From Cristatella mucedo (taxonomy: Eukaryota > Bryozoa > Phylactolaemata > Cristatellidae), in the NCBI GenBank assembly GCA_009760855.2, contig WPIO01000012.1:4000501-4064500 (forward strand): 64,000 nucleotides of DNA. The letters run 5' to 3'. The translations under genes were made by a program, and so were the position numbers. Under the pieces are notes generated by a model. That model saw only the letters and a list, made by a program, of their open reading frames with translations, ran no database searches and was not told the origin of the DNA. Of this stretch, positions 1 through 9,268 are shown one piece after another (positions within the stretch are counted from its first letter, which is position 1; each line of letters starts with the position of its first letter).

Positions 1-335
1 TTTAAGTAAGCACGCTTTAATTTTATCGAAAGTCAGAGGTCTATGCAAAGCCAAACTAACCAACGATCGCACGAGGTTCGTGCAATGTTTTTTGTGAGAT
101 TTCCCTTCGGAGATGTTGTCTCATGCCACTAACCACAAAGATAGCAGTCAATCTGACAGCTACACAAATTTACAATGTACAGTGCAAGCCGAAATGGTTA
201 GTCACTATCAAGTGAAATAATTCTTACCTTTACACCAGTTTCTTATGGGACTAGTAAACCCAAGCACAGGTTAACCTTGTGCATCAGCAAGGGCCCCAAG
301 AATAAGATGCTCTTGATCAAAGGTTCAAGAGGTGA
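1..335. other. Unassigned non-coding stretch
   Basis: No convincing reading frame, repeat or RNA gene is seen here. The composition is AT-rich with scattered stops in all frames. Confidence 0.5.
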
Positions 336-480
336 GGGCCGTAATAGCCCAGGGAATAACGTGCTAGCTCCTAACTACCGAGGTCGTGGGTTCCAATCTT
401 ATACTTGACGATTCTTAAAAGCCAACTGCAAGCGATGGCGATAGTCGCTTTTCTGCCTCTGTAAAAACGAGGCTATTAAA
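336..480 (+). repeat. tRNA-derived SINE relic 1
   Basis: An A-box-like stretch (TAGCCCAGGGAATAACG) is followed about 35 bases later by a B-box-like GTGGGTTCCAATC. This is the spacing of an RNA polymerase III internal promoter. The flanks do not form a tRNA acceptor stem, and unrelated sequence follows, so this is a SINE-type derivative and not a tRNA gene. Four other relics in the window share the B-box and the bases after it. Confidence 0.45.
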
Positions 481-895
481 TCAGCTCAAGTGCCTGACCC
501 AATTTTCCTTTCTCAAGCAGTAAAAAAGTTCCAACGAAATTAAAATTTTTTTAATATATGAATACAATGAAGTTGCTGCCACTATGGATAACAACTTGGT
601 TTATTTTTGTTTAGAAGGACTTTTGCAATGCGATGGCACAAAAACGCTTCTTATTTGACCAATCCTTAACCCTAGTTTATGATGTAATGTATGCAAGCAA
701 GTCTGTCAGCAAGCCTCCTTAATGAAAGTGCTCTGTCAGCAAGAATCCTTAATGAAATAATTTCAGGGTCATAGCTCTACTAAGCGGTGATGATCTAGCA
801 CATATATATCTATACAAACATGCGCTATCTGTTGTGATGGTTTCATATACAAATTAAAAAAAAATAGCTGATTCAACAGCCGCTTTTGTGTACCG
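481..895. other. Unassigned, with a 30-bp tandem duplication
   Basis: There is no gene. A 25-base sequence at 703-727 recurs at 733-757 with two mismatches, a simple 30-bp period duplication. Confidence 0.5.
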
Positions 896-1010
896 ACATG
901 AAAGCTTTTACAGCTGTCACCACTGCTTCCAGCTGTGATAAGAGATCACCTACCGCAGAAATCGAACCCACGATGGTGGGAACGACGTCGTGAAAAGCAA
1001 CCACATTTCC
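896..1010 (-). repeat. tRNA-derived SINE relic 2
   Basis: On the minus strand a clear B-box (GTGGGTTCGATTTC) is followed by a GGTGATYTCTT-like stretch, as in the relic near 26.0 kb. The A-box side is degenerate, and no cloverleaf can be drawn. Confidence 0.45.
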
Positions 1011-1198
1011 TAGTGTGCGATCGCGGCTATACACAAGTAGTTACATGTGACTGGGATGATCTAACACAACATGGTTACAAATATATAGATCACTCTAATC
1101 TATTTTGAGGTTCATTTAATTTGAAAGCTTTGGATATTGCTCAAGTGTCTTTACAATAAAACAGCCATTGGCAGCATTTTTGAAGTCTGCCGTCAGAA

Positions 1199-1600
1199 AT
1201 AATAATAATACATTCTTTAGAGTTCCTTCAGAAAAACTCTTATATCTTTTTGGGCCCTTTAAATTTGTTGATAAGGAATCATGATCAAATGGTAAGTGGT
1301 AGCATGCATAAAAAACCAAGCATGACATGGTTAGAGGTGACATGCACTGGGTCAGCATGCAAATATGGTTAGTGGCAGTAAGCAAAGTGACACTATGGAT
1401 AGGCACACGTAGGAAAAATCACATAGACCCACTAAATGCAGCGATAAATATATGCATTTTTACCTTTTTTTAAAGATGGGTTGAGTCAAGGGATGTCTTG
1501 ATGGTAGTAGGAAGTGAATTCCAGGCATTGGGAGCATATAAACTAAAAGCATGGTCTCCAAAAGATTTTAGGTTCGTACAAGGCTTAGGTAAACGATTAG
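1199..1600 (-). mobile_element. LINE 3' end, degenerate copy (L2/CR1-like, lineage 1)
   Basis: Reads in reverse as the 3' portion of the non-LTR retrotransposon seen intact at 48.5-49.6 kb. The match covers the end of the reverse transcriptase frame (the 'PTSRLxSE' end region) and the 3' UTR with its recurring CAGGGTCAGCATGCAA block. A short AAT-type tail at 1,200 marks the 3' end. It is heavily mutated. Confidence 0.7.
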
Positions 1601-2117
1601 ATAATAATAATATAATAATAAAAATGCACTTGATAAAGCGCCTTCAGATAACTCAATATTTTTCTAGGCGCTTCAAATTTGCTGCAAAGGGAAGTGCGAT
1701 TGAATGGTGAGTAATATCATGCGTGATAAACATGAATAACATGGTTAGGGGTGATATGCACAAGGTCAGCATGCAAATGTGGTTAGTGGCAGCATGCGCA
1801 GTGTCAGCACGCATAAGCACATGAAGGACAAATCACAGGGACCCACTAAATACTGTCCTAAATAGGTGTTTTTAAGTTCTTTTTAAATGTGGTTAAGTCA
1901 GGGGATATTCTGACGCAAGTCGGGAGGGAGTTTCAGGCTTTGGGAGCATACAAACTAAATGCACGGTCTCCAAAGAATTTGAGGTTTGTACGAGGTATTG
2001 GTAGGCTGTTGGATTCCTAAAGCAGGTGGTACGATGCTTGGCCTGGTGGGGGAGTAGATCTGAGAGATAGGCTGGAGCCAAAGAATGAAGTGACCTAAAA
2101 AGTGAGGTACAAAAACT
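1601..2117 (-). mobile_element. LINE 3' end, 5'-truncated copy (lineage 1)
   Basis: A second minus-strand copy abuts the first head-to-tail. It has an AAT microsatellite tail at about 1,601-1,622, the terminal hairpin (AAGCGCC arm at 1,635-1,645), the 3' UTR, and the last ~75 codons of the reverse transcriptase frame (1,893-2,123: RSLHSLAPAYLSDLLPHQAK). The break at 2,117 adjoins the Polinton-like element directly. Confidence 0.8.
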
Positions 2118-2139
2118 TGCCACAAATTCATGCAGGCAG

Positions 2140-2910
2140 CTTTAGAAGCAGGCAGTGGTACTACAGTTCAATTCAATAAAACACGGTGGGAGGTGAGATA
2201 GCAGAAAATATCACAGAGAATTTCTCACAGTGAAGATGCTGTATCTGGTGCTAATACCAGAGCAGAAGTTGTTTCCAAGGGCGTTATCAAACTTGGGCCA
2301 AAATTAGCGGCTACATTTTCATAGACAGCTTCGAACAAAATCACAGACATTGTTCTAAAGGTCTTCTGATCCTTGAAAGTAATAGGATCTATTACTAAAG
2401 TATTTGGCTGGTTTTATGGTGAAGTTACTGAGATTTTTTATCTGGGTCTGTTTATCAAAGAAATTGTAGTTGATATTGCAAGTGGCAACTATCAGGTAGT
2501 GACCTGGAAGACCATTCCTGAAAAGATTTATGGACTACAGAAAATGAAAACAAGTTTGGAAGTAGGCTTTTATATCAAGGAGATTTTACTTGAAGCGGAA
2601 AGAAGCACCTCCAGCTGGTATGCTAATTCTAGTCAGTTCTTATCGGAGGTTTTTAGTGAGGTGATGACATGGAATGCTGCAGCATTAGACGCAAAATCTA
2701 GGTCAAAAAATTTCCTTGGAGTTTGAGGCGGCTTTTTACTCGCAATTCCATTGACTGCTGCTAGCATATCAGCAGTTGTTGGTGCTGTTGAAACTGCTGT
2801 GCCTATAGCAGTAACGGTGGCAGGATTTATCAACAAAATGTACATAACGATATACACTGAACGAGCGCTGTCAAAGGATACACACGAGCAAAGTTATCGG
2901 CCTCACGACT
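2140..2910 (+). repeat. Internal inverted repeat, left arm
   Basis: The arm matches the reverse complement of 4,693-5,462 at high but imperfect identity over about 770 bp. The ends are sharp: homology stops at CTTTAGAAG outside and at GGCCTCACGACT inside. The spacer between the arms (2,911-4,692) holds the PLA2-like gene and the HNH/AP2 gene. Confidence 0.9.
2253..2875 (+). pseudogene. Viral-type gene copy in left arm, broken
   Basis: A plus-strand frame of 117 codons (2,373-2,726) reads through alternating charged and hydrophobic segments (VIGSITKVFGWFYGEV). It stops at a TGA near 2,724. The same frame then continues with a hydrophobic C-terminal segment (AASISAVVGAVETAVPIAV). Similar frames before 2,373 are also interrupted. 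The segment suggests a membrane-associated virion component, but I do not recognise the family. The mirrored copy lies on the minus strand at 4,763-5,350. The opposite-strand frame (2,633-2,857) is taken as a shadow because the hydrophobic C-terminus fits this strand better. Confidence 0.4.
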
Positions 2911-3161
2911 GATAAAAGACAGCTATCAGCTGCCCTACTTCTTTATTCACATACTGAAATATTCCTTCAGATTCATTTTTCGGAAGATAAATGCATGCAT
3001 CAACCATTACGTATCCTTTCAGGAAATCTGTTTCTAATGTATCATTTAGGTCGAGTTCAAGCATGACCTCTGCCACCATAATAGCACCGACAGTTTTTGC
3101 TTGACCTTCATTGTGTCCATATTCAGGCTGGTGGGGATCTTATGCAATCCTAGATGCAACT

Positions 3162-3659
3162 TCAGCTAGAACAAAGTCCAAGACATTTTTCTGTTCTTTG
3201 TGGTTCAGGGTCACTTGATGTTTGGCCGTACATGTAATCATGGTTTAGCGCTGCATTGTCCTGATCATTCACACCAGTATAATCTTGGTCCAAACGCTCC
3301 TTGAATTTGGTGAAAGACCCCACGAACGAGTACTTTCCTATTTTGTTAAAGGAGCCGTTTTCGAAAAACTCTCCAGGATTACGAGCAGAAAGGTGCATTT
3401 GTTGCTCCCTGCCTCCAAAGATTTGAGTTGCAATTGTTTCAAGAAAGCCCCCTCCTACTCTGTTGGTTGCCTTGAGTTGTGACGCACTAAAACGCAGAAT
3501 CAACCCAGAGTTAGTTGCTCTATGCTTCTCGATTTCGGCATGTTGAATTTTAGTGGCAGGAATGACATCACCACCAGAAAGTGCATCCTGTGCAAGTCTT
3601 AGTGATACTGGGTCTTTACTCTGCCCAATGATTGCCTTTTGATGATTCGAGAGTGGCAA
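3162..3659 (-). CDS. Virion protein with phospholipase A2-like domain
   Basis: The open frame has 165 codons. Residues ~51-83 (SGLILRFSASQLKATNRVGG, then a hydrophobic stretch) resemble the basic, membrane-binding leader of small virion proteins in Polinton/adintovirus elements. Residues ~108-146 resemble the viral phospholipase A2 fold: a glycine-containing calcium-loop-like segment (YSFVGSFTKF) and then the catalytic His-Asp pair with the downstream tyrosine (HDYMY, 140-144). In related viruses this domain alters membranes during entry. The calcium loop departs from the usual glycine-rich form. There is no ATG; a stop lies four codons before the first TTG, so the original start is lost. The gene lies between the inverted-repeat arms, convergent with the HNH gene. 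The domain call is by motif only. Confidence 0.6.
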   Translation of the reverse strand: MPLSNHQKAIIGQSKDPVSLRLAQDALSGGDVIPATKIQHAEIEKHRATNSGLILRFSASQLKATNRVGGGFLETIATQIFGGREQQMHLSARNPGEFFENGSFNKIGKYSFVGSFTKFKERLDQDYTGVNDQDNAALNHDYMYGQTSSDPEPQRTEKCLGLCSS

Positions 3660-3783
3660 ACCAACTTCTTAAAAAGCAGTCATTCTCTGTACTAAATTTG
3701 AATCTTTAACTTAGCAGACAAGAAAAAAAATATGTGTATATATATATATAATGACTTAAGTTGCAGCATTTCGTGATAAAGTG

Positions 3784-4280
3784 ATGCAATTGCTAAATTA
3801 CGATCGGAATACTGGTGATTTTAAATGGAATCTTAAAATGGAAATTGAATGGAAATGGAATGGAATTTTGAATCGTAAATGTGTTAAAGCTAATGATCTC
3901 GCTGGCACAATTAATTCATATAGTTGTCTAGTTATAATTATTGTCGGTAAACGTTATCAGGCACACGGATTAGCTTGTTTAAAAAAAGGAGACATGCCAG
4001 TAAAAAAACTTGACCACGAAAACAACGACAGGCTAGATAACAAAACTTGTAATTTCCGTTAAGCAAGTAGATCAAAAAATGCTAGAAATAAAAGAAAATA
4101 TTGCTAAAACAATTCTGGTTTCATAGAAGTTTCTGGTGATTAAAAATTAAACAAATGGCGGGCAAGAATTCAAATGGAAAAACATAGGTATCCATCCCTT
4201 TGGCTTGTTCGACGATCCTGAAGACGCTGCACAAGTACAAAACCGTAGAGCAATTCAACTGCATCTAAATTCGCAAAACT
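3784..4280 (+). pseudogene. HNH homing-endonuclease-like gene with AP2-like C-terminus
   Basis: The first frame (ATG at 3,784, stop at 4,060) has the layout of phage-type HNH homing endonucleases. A YDRNTGDFKW opening is followed by LAGTINSYSCL, GKRYQAHGLACL and a KLDHENNDRLDN segment that supplies the His-Asp/Asn active-site core (DHENNDRLDN). The usual asparagine-leucine-arginine end survives as CNFR. Beyond the stop, 4,155-4,280 in shifted frames resembles an AP2 DNA-binding domain (KWRARIQ, then a GLFDDPEDAAQ-like helix). AP2 domains are a common partner of HNH domains in mobile endonucleases. A stop and at least one frameshift make it inactive. Enzymes of this type cut DNA lacking the element; here only relics remain. 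Confidence 0.65.
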
Positions 4281-4334
4281 AAAATTTCAATATTGTTTGA
4301 ATGAGGATAACAAATTAGTAAGATATACATAGTA

Positions 4335-4613
4335 TTAATTCTTGCACCTGCGCTTCAAATCTTTTCTTAGTTTCAAAACTTCTCCATGTATCTCCTTTTT
4401 GCTCCTACCTTCATCAATCAATTTTGTGAGCAACACAGGGCTTTCTGATTTGTAATCACAAGTTTTCTTTCCAATTGTATGATACTCTCCACTTTTTATC
4501 GATCCTATCAACTCAGGCATATAATTTACTCTTCCATGCTCAACTAAACCCTTGCCTTTGTTAATATAACCAAAACGTCCTCTTACTTCTGACATGTCAA
4601 CCTTCTCACTCAT
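4335..4613 (-). CDS. Hypothetical protein of the Polinton-like element
   Basis: An intact 92-codon frame starts at an ATG (4,613-4,611). The product is basic at its C-terminus (LRKDLKRRCKN) and has a predicted helical, charged second half (KLIDEGRSKKEIHGEVLKL). There is no recognised domain. It lies just inside the right arm of the inverted repeat, on the same strand as the PLA2-like gene. Frame integrity in a decayed element is mildly supportive, but at this length it could be chance. Confidence 0.35.
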   Translation of the reverse strand: MSEKVDMSEVRGRFGYINKGKGLVEHGRVNYMPELIGSIKSGEYHTIGKKTCDYKSESPVLLTKLIDEGRSKKEIHGEVLKLRKDLKRRCKN

Positions 4614-4692
4614 GTCAATATAAATTCCTTTCTGTGGTATTTATAACTGCGCTTTTAAATCTGAAATGTTATTCTTTAATCACGCATTTTGC

Positions 4693-5462
4693 AGTTGTGA
4701 GGCCGATAACTTTGCTCGTGTGTATCCATTGACAGTGCTCGTTCAGTGTATATCGTTATATACATTTTGTTGATGAATCCTGGTACAGTTACTGCTATAG
4801 GCACAGCAGTCCCAACAGCACCAACAACTGCTGATATGCTAGCAGCAGTCAATGGAATTGCGAGTAAAAAGCCGCCTCAAACTCCAAGGAAATTCTTTGA
4901 CCTAGATTTTGCGTCTAATGCTGCAGCATTCCATGTCATCACCTCACTAAAAACTCAGATAAGAACAGACTAGGATTAGCATACCAGCTAGAGGGGCTTC
5001 TTTCCGCTTCAAGTAAAATCCCCTTGATATAAAAGCCTACTTCCAAACTTGTTTTCATTTTCTGTAGTCCATAAATCTTTTCAGGAATGGTCTTCCAGGT
5101 CACTACCTGATAGTTGCCACTTGCAATATCAACTACAATCTCTTTGATAAACAGACCCAGATAAAGAATCTCAGTAACTTCACCACAAAACCAGCCAATT
5201 ACTTTAGTAATAGATCCTATTACTTTCAAGGATCCTAAGACCTTTGGAACAATGCCTGTGATTTTGTTCGAAGCTGTCTATGAAAACTTAGCCGCTAATT
5301 TTGGCCCAAGTTTGATAACGCCCTTGGAAACAACTTCTGCTCTGGTATTAGCACCAGATACAGCATCTTCACTGTGAGAAATTCTCTGTGATATTTTCTG
5401 CTATCTCACCTCCCACCGTGTTTTATTGAATTGGACTGTAGTACCACTGTCTGCTTCTAAAG
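4693..5462 (-). repeat. Internal inverted repeat, right arm
   Basis: Mirror copy of 2,140-2,910. It carries the minus-strand copy of the arm gene (4,939-5,229, ~95 codons) with several amino-acid differences from the left copy (for example F to I, Y to C, E to G, T to P). The arms therefore diverged after duplication, and without clear protein-level constraint. Confidence 0.9.
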
Positions 5463-5847
5463 TTTTTCAAGTTTATTCAAACATCCTTTGTTTAAGTCAA
5501 TCTCAGTTCCAGTACCAATATTATAAAATCTCACTCTGATTCTTTTGCTGGACATAATTCTTCTCAACTGCTGTTGCCTAATATTCAACTTCATTTCCAT
5601 ATAGAAATGGAGCTAATCACGAAGATTAATGGGACTATATTCACTGATTGGGATTGTGGGTACAACAATATTGCGGCATTGCACCTCCATCGTCAGATAC
5701 TGATGCTATAAATCTCTTATGCAGTTGCTTCAGATTTTGGTGGACAAATACTAGCAAACGCATCGCCGTCTTTTGCTTGTGTGGGCAATCTTAGTTTTTT
5801 ACAGCCTAAAAGTAGTGCTATAATGTACTCACAGCTAAACTGCTAAA
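5463..5847. other. Broken frames inside the Polinton-like element
   Basis: No open frame of useful length is present. The sequence is probably decayed element DNA leading into the plus-strand frame at 5,848. Confidence 0.35.
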
Positions 5848-6270
5848 ATGTTAAAGGAATTTTCGGTAATTCCGCTGTTGAAACTGGCTATAGTTCTGCC
5901 TAGCCTTATCAATTATGGGTTTTCAAGGTCAATGTCGCAATTTTTTGTTGGTGTTTCCAAGGAAAATCTGGACATGGAAAACAATAAAATAACTAGCCTG
6001 CAAGATGCCGATTTGATTTCCATGCAGTATGTGATTATGGTTAAGCAGCAGTGCAACATTAGGTACCTAAAACTAAGTAGTTTCTTAACCTTGCTTGAAC
6101 CTGGCAGTTTTGGCACAGCAGTTACCGGAAAGGGCACAGAATTTATATCCGCTAGATTCACTCCTGCTGATATGCCATTAGTTGATGCAAATGGCAGCAG
6201 AGTTGGGTATGCAACTCCGGTACCAACATTTATTCATGGAAGCTTTATTAAATGTGCAATTGAGTTGTGA
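5848..6270 (+). pseudogene. Structural-type viral frame, fibre-like motif
   Basis: The frame has 140 codons. A segment around residues 40-60 (NLDMENNKITSLQDADL) has the 'leucine-aspartate ... asparagine ... I.(N/S)L.D' pattern typical of fibre and other structural proteins of dsDNA viruses, where it is followed by a tyrosine-valine. The rest contains beta-rich stretches (GTAVTGKGTEFISARFTP). It ends at a TGA near 6,268, and homologous-looking frames follow at 6,525-7,310. I read it as a fragment of a structural gene, family not determined. Confidence 0.35.
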
Positions 6271-6524
6271 TACAACTGAAGTTTTGGTTTAACTGACTAG
6301 CGATAGCACTTATGGAGCTACTGGGACTGTGATGATGATTATTAGGACTGATGGAAGCTGCAGATACGTGATTAATAACCTTGTAGCTGATAAATTTGTA
6401 GGTTTTATAGAGTTTCTGATAAACTTGTCATAGCAATGTCGTTGGGCTACAGATGGAAGGGGGGTTGGAACAGAAAATTATATCGTAAAAACCAGTGATA
6501 TAATTTCTTGTAACCTGAACATAA

Positions 6525-7730
6525 ATGGAAACCTTACAAAGAGTTTTTAATTGTGATACCTCCTGTTTTTATAACAAAGTCCCTCGCCGGAGAGCCAAAA
6601 AGACGTTAGATGGTAACGGAAAATTAATTGAATCTTCCTTGTTTTCGGCTGATACCAATCTCTTCGACCAAACAACAACTCTAATTATTTATATAGCGAA
6701 AAGGTGAAAATGCCTACTAAAAACACTTTAATACTTATGGGAAAATTCGATTTTGCTGGTAATAGGATAACCAATCATGGAAATAATGTTGGCAGATATG
6801 AAGCTGCTAATAAAATGGCCAACTCAAATTATCTAATAAACGACTGTAATGAAATAGTTAGATCTAATATTTCTGCAACGTCAGTAAAGTATGGAAACTT
6901 GAAAGACGCCAGAGCCAAGCGTGATGGTGCGACAATATCGTTTCTTGACAGCAAGGTATCTACAACAGAAAATCAAATTGTAACTGGCCCACTGGTTTTT
7001 AGTGGTCTCTTTCATCAAGATAAACGGCTTAATTCATTGTTTACCAATAGTGAGCTAGATATAAGATTAGTTAATCCGCAAAGCCAAAACACAGCAATGT
7101 GTGATGGTGTTACTGTTACTGCAGTCGAAAAATGTTTCCTGCGTTTACGAAACCAATCTTTCTTCAATACACACTATTGGTAATGAAACAAAACCCATTT
7201 TCAAAGTTCTTTCTATTAAAGTTAACGCGTTACTTTCTTCTGACCCAGATGCTGCCGTTCTTATTGACAATTATAATTCTTGGGTAATACTAACACAACA
7301 AAAGTAAACGCTTATTTTGGAAATTATCCAAAAAGCTACCCAGACTACACCCATGTTATACAAACAGTGAAAGTTCTTTTTCTAGAAGAAATAGTTGTTA
7401 TTAAATACTTGCATAGAGTAGTTAAACAACTTTTTTTATGTTACTATTAATCTCTGTTACTTACTTTTGAAAAGAACCATAAGGAGATATTATTATTATT
7501 ATTTAGTCCGGCTGGAACAGCATTAACAAGATCAACTTTAACACATATAGTAATTTATAATGGGTCAGAAAAAATTGAAAAAATGATAAAGTTCAAAATA
7601 AACTATCCTTATTTTTATGATTGCCTGGCTATAATTACACCACCACCTTTTGATAAGGTGGAATTAACAATTGCCAAAGGATTAAATTATTCAATGTCTG
7701 GTAATGTTTTTGATGCTCCTTCTAGTTAAA
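6525..7730 (+). pseudogene. Structural-type viral gene, fragmented (capsid-like)
   Basis: Three overlapping plus-strand frames (6,525-6,707, 6,704-7,183, 7,101-7,307) and a further run to the stop near 7,727 look like one gene split by frameshifts. The middle frame again has the fibre-like pattern (FDFAGNRITNHGNNVGRYEA). It then has a segment reminiscent of the second half of a double-jelly-roll major capsid protein: SGLFHQDKRLNSLFTNSELD followed by a short strand ending FLRLRN. The capsid reading is tentative. The position opposite the polymerase gene fits the gene order of such elements. Confidence 0.35.
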
Positions 7731-7945
7731 TAAACCCTCCAATTCAACGTATCCTGTAAAAAATCATTAGGTTCAACAATTTCACCAAAAAACCCTGAGT
7801 CTATTGCTTTCTGTATTTGCTTTTTGGTTTCTATTGTTTTAGAATATGATTCTGGTCTGATACTATTGGGTGTTCCAACTTTGAGTTCCTTCAAAAATTC
7901 TTCGAATATCAACACATCCCTGACTTTTACCAAGATTCCAGCCAT
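7691..7945 (-). CDS. Hypothetical frame in the Polinton-like element
   Basis: An 84-codon minus-strand frame has a mixed, coding-like composition (GILVKVRDVLIFEEFLKELK) and no recognised domain. It overlaps the end of the plus-strand structural frame. It may be the tail of a minus-strand gene whose upstream part (8.0-9.0 kb) is shattered. Confidence 0.25.
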   Translation of the reverse strand: MAGILVKVRDVLIFEEFLKELKVGTPNSIRPESYSKTIETKKQIQKAIDSGFFGEIVEPNDFLQDTLNWRVYLTRRSIKNITRH

Positions 7946-8089
7946 TTTTGGATATGTTTACGGAACCCTCAAAGCTTCGTATTCAAACACAAGCCGCAAG
8001 GATTTAACTAAAAGTGCCTCTAATGTCTCATATCTGGTCAATTGGGAACATGCAAATTTTAAAATTGCTAAACTGTTGACCTTGGGCCT

Positions 8090-9000
8090 CCATTAAAACA
8101 TTAGTGCACCTTGTTTCTATTGGAATAATTTCCCACACTTAGTAGAATTTGTTACTGCGTATTTGAAGCAGGTGCAGTTGAAGGTGAAGCAGGTGCGGTT
8201 GAATCAGATGAAGCGGCAAGTGCAGCAACTGCAGCCTTTTAGAGAGCACTCGTTTCAGCACTCATATCAGGAAGAATGGCATAGCAATCACTTTTCACGA
8301 TACTGGAGATGTCTAGATTAACTCATGTTACTCCAAAAGTAACAGTGGAAAGGGTTGGTAGTTGGCCAGTAATCCATGTAGTGTGTTTATAGATTTTGCC
8401 TGGTGTGTCAAGAAGAGTTTGAACTCTGCTTCGAACTGTAGTTTCTAAGTCAGACGTAACTTGTGCCATACCCGAACTGATTAATTTTTGCACTTCAGAA
8501 TTACACTCATCAAGGTAGAATATTTCTTTTATTAAGTGTTTGTCACTACTGAAATGCCAGAATCGAGTGTTTGAGCATCTTAAGCTGTCATTCTAGATTT
8601 TACTAGGTAATTGAAGTATGCTTTGAATGCAGTTGCAGTTGTTGCAAGATTTGGATCAGTGACATCACTAGTCGTGGCGGCCATTTCTCTATACATTGAT
8701 AAAAACATGCACACGAACACCATGTTTTGTCTTTGACTTCTTCTTCTTGTTTTCTGCTTTGGATAAAATTGCGATTAGTTTACCTCGATATTCCATTTGC
8801 TCATCCCAAGTGTCACAGATTTCTAGTACGATGTCAAGATATCGGGTTTCTAGATCAGGAATTAGTTTTTAAAGAGAATGTTTAATAATACGTGGATCAA
8901 CACCTTTCGTTTTTAGTTGACAAATCTTGAGAGCTAGACCTCCTGATTGGTCACAGCTCAAAATTTGAGAGATGTCCATTCTATATTATAGTAAAATTTT
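8090..9000 (-). pseudogene. Broken minus-strand gene of the element
   Basis: A minus-strand frame opens at an ATG near 8,981-8,979, reads about 36 codons and stops near 8,871. Further fragments in all three minus frames continue to about 8,160, where an alanine/threonine/serine/proline-rich stretch appears (codons around 8,165-8,240). The product is unknown. Position between other minus-strand genes suggests a virion or accessory protein. Confidence 0.3.
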
Positions 9001-9019
9001 TTGTTCAGTATCAGGTTCA

Positions 9020-9268
9020 CTAAAAACTCCAACACAAGCCTCCGAATAAAAAAACATCGTCAGAATGGTATTCAATCTCGTCTTCGTAATCAGTGTTGGA
9101 TTCTGATTCATCATTTGGGATGTAATCTGGATCATGATCAAAGTCGGAGACGGTTTCCATTACCAGTTCCTCAGATAATACTTGTTCAGTCGGAAGCTGT
9201 TTCTCAAGTTCTGATTTTAAAACTGTTGCAAAGAATAATTTGAGTTCGTCGCGAAGAATGTTCTCCAT
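9020..9268 (-). CDS. Acidic hypothetical protein
   Basis: An 82-codon frame starts at an ATG (9,268) just inside the end of the polymerase gene. The central part is strongly acidic (DFDHDPDYIPNDESESNTDY). No domain is recognised. Overlapping starts of this kind are usual in compact viral genomes. It may be a fragment of a longer gene continuing towards 8.9 kb. Confidence 0.35.
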   Translation of the reverse strand: MENILRDELKLFFATVLKSELEKQLPTEQVLSEELVMETVSDFDHDPDYIPNDESESNTDYEDEIEYHSDDVFLFGGLCWSF

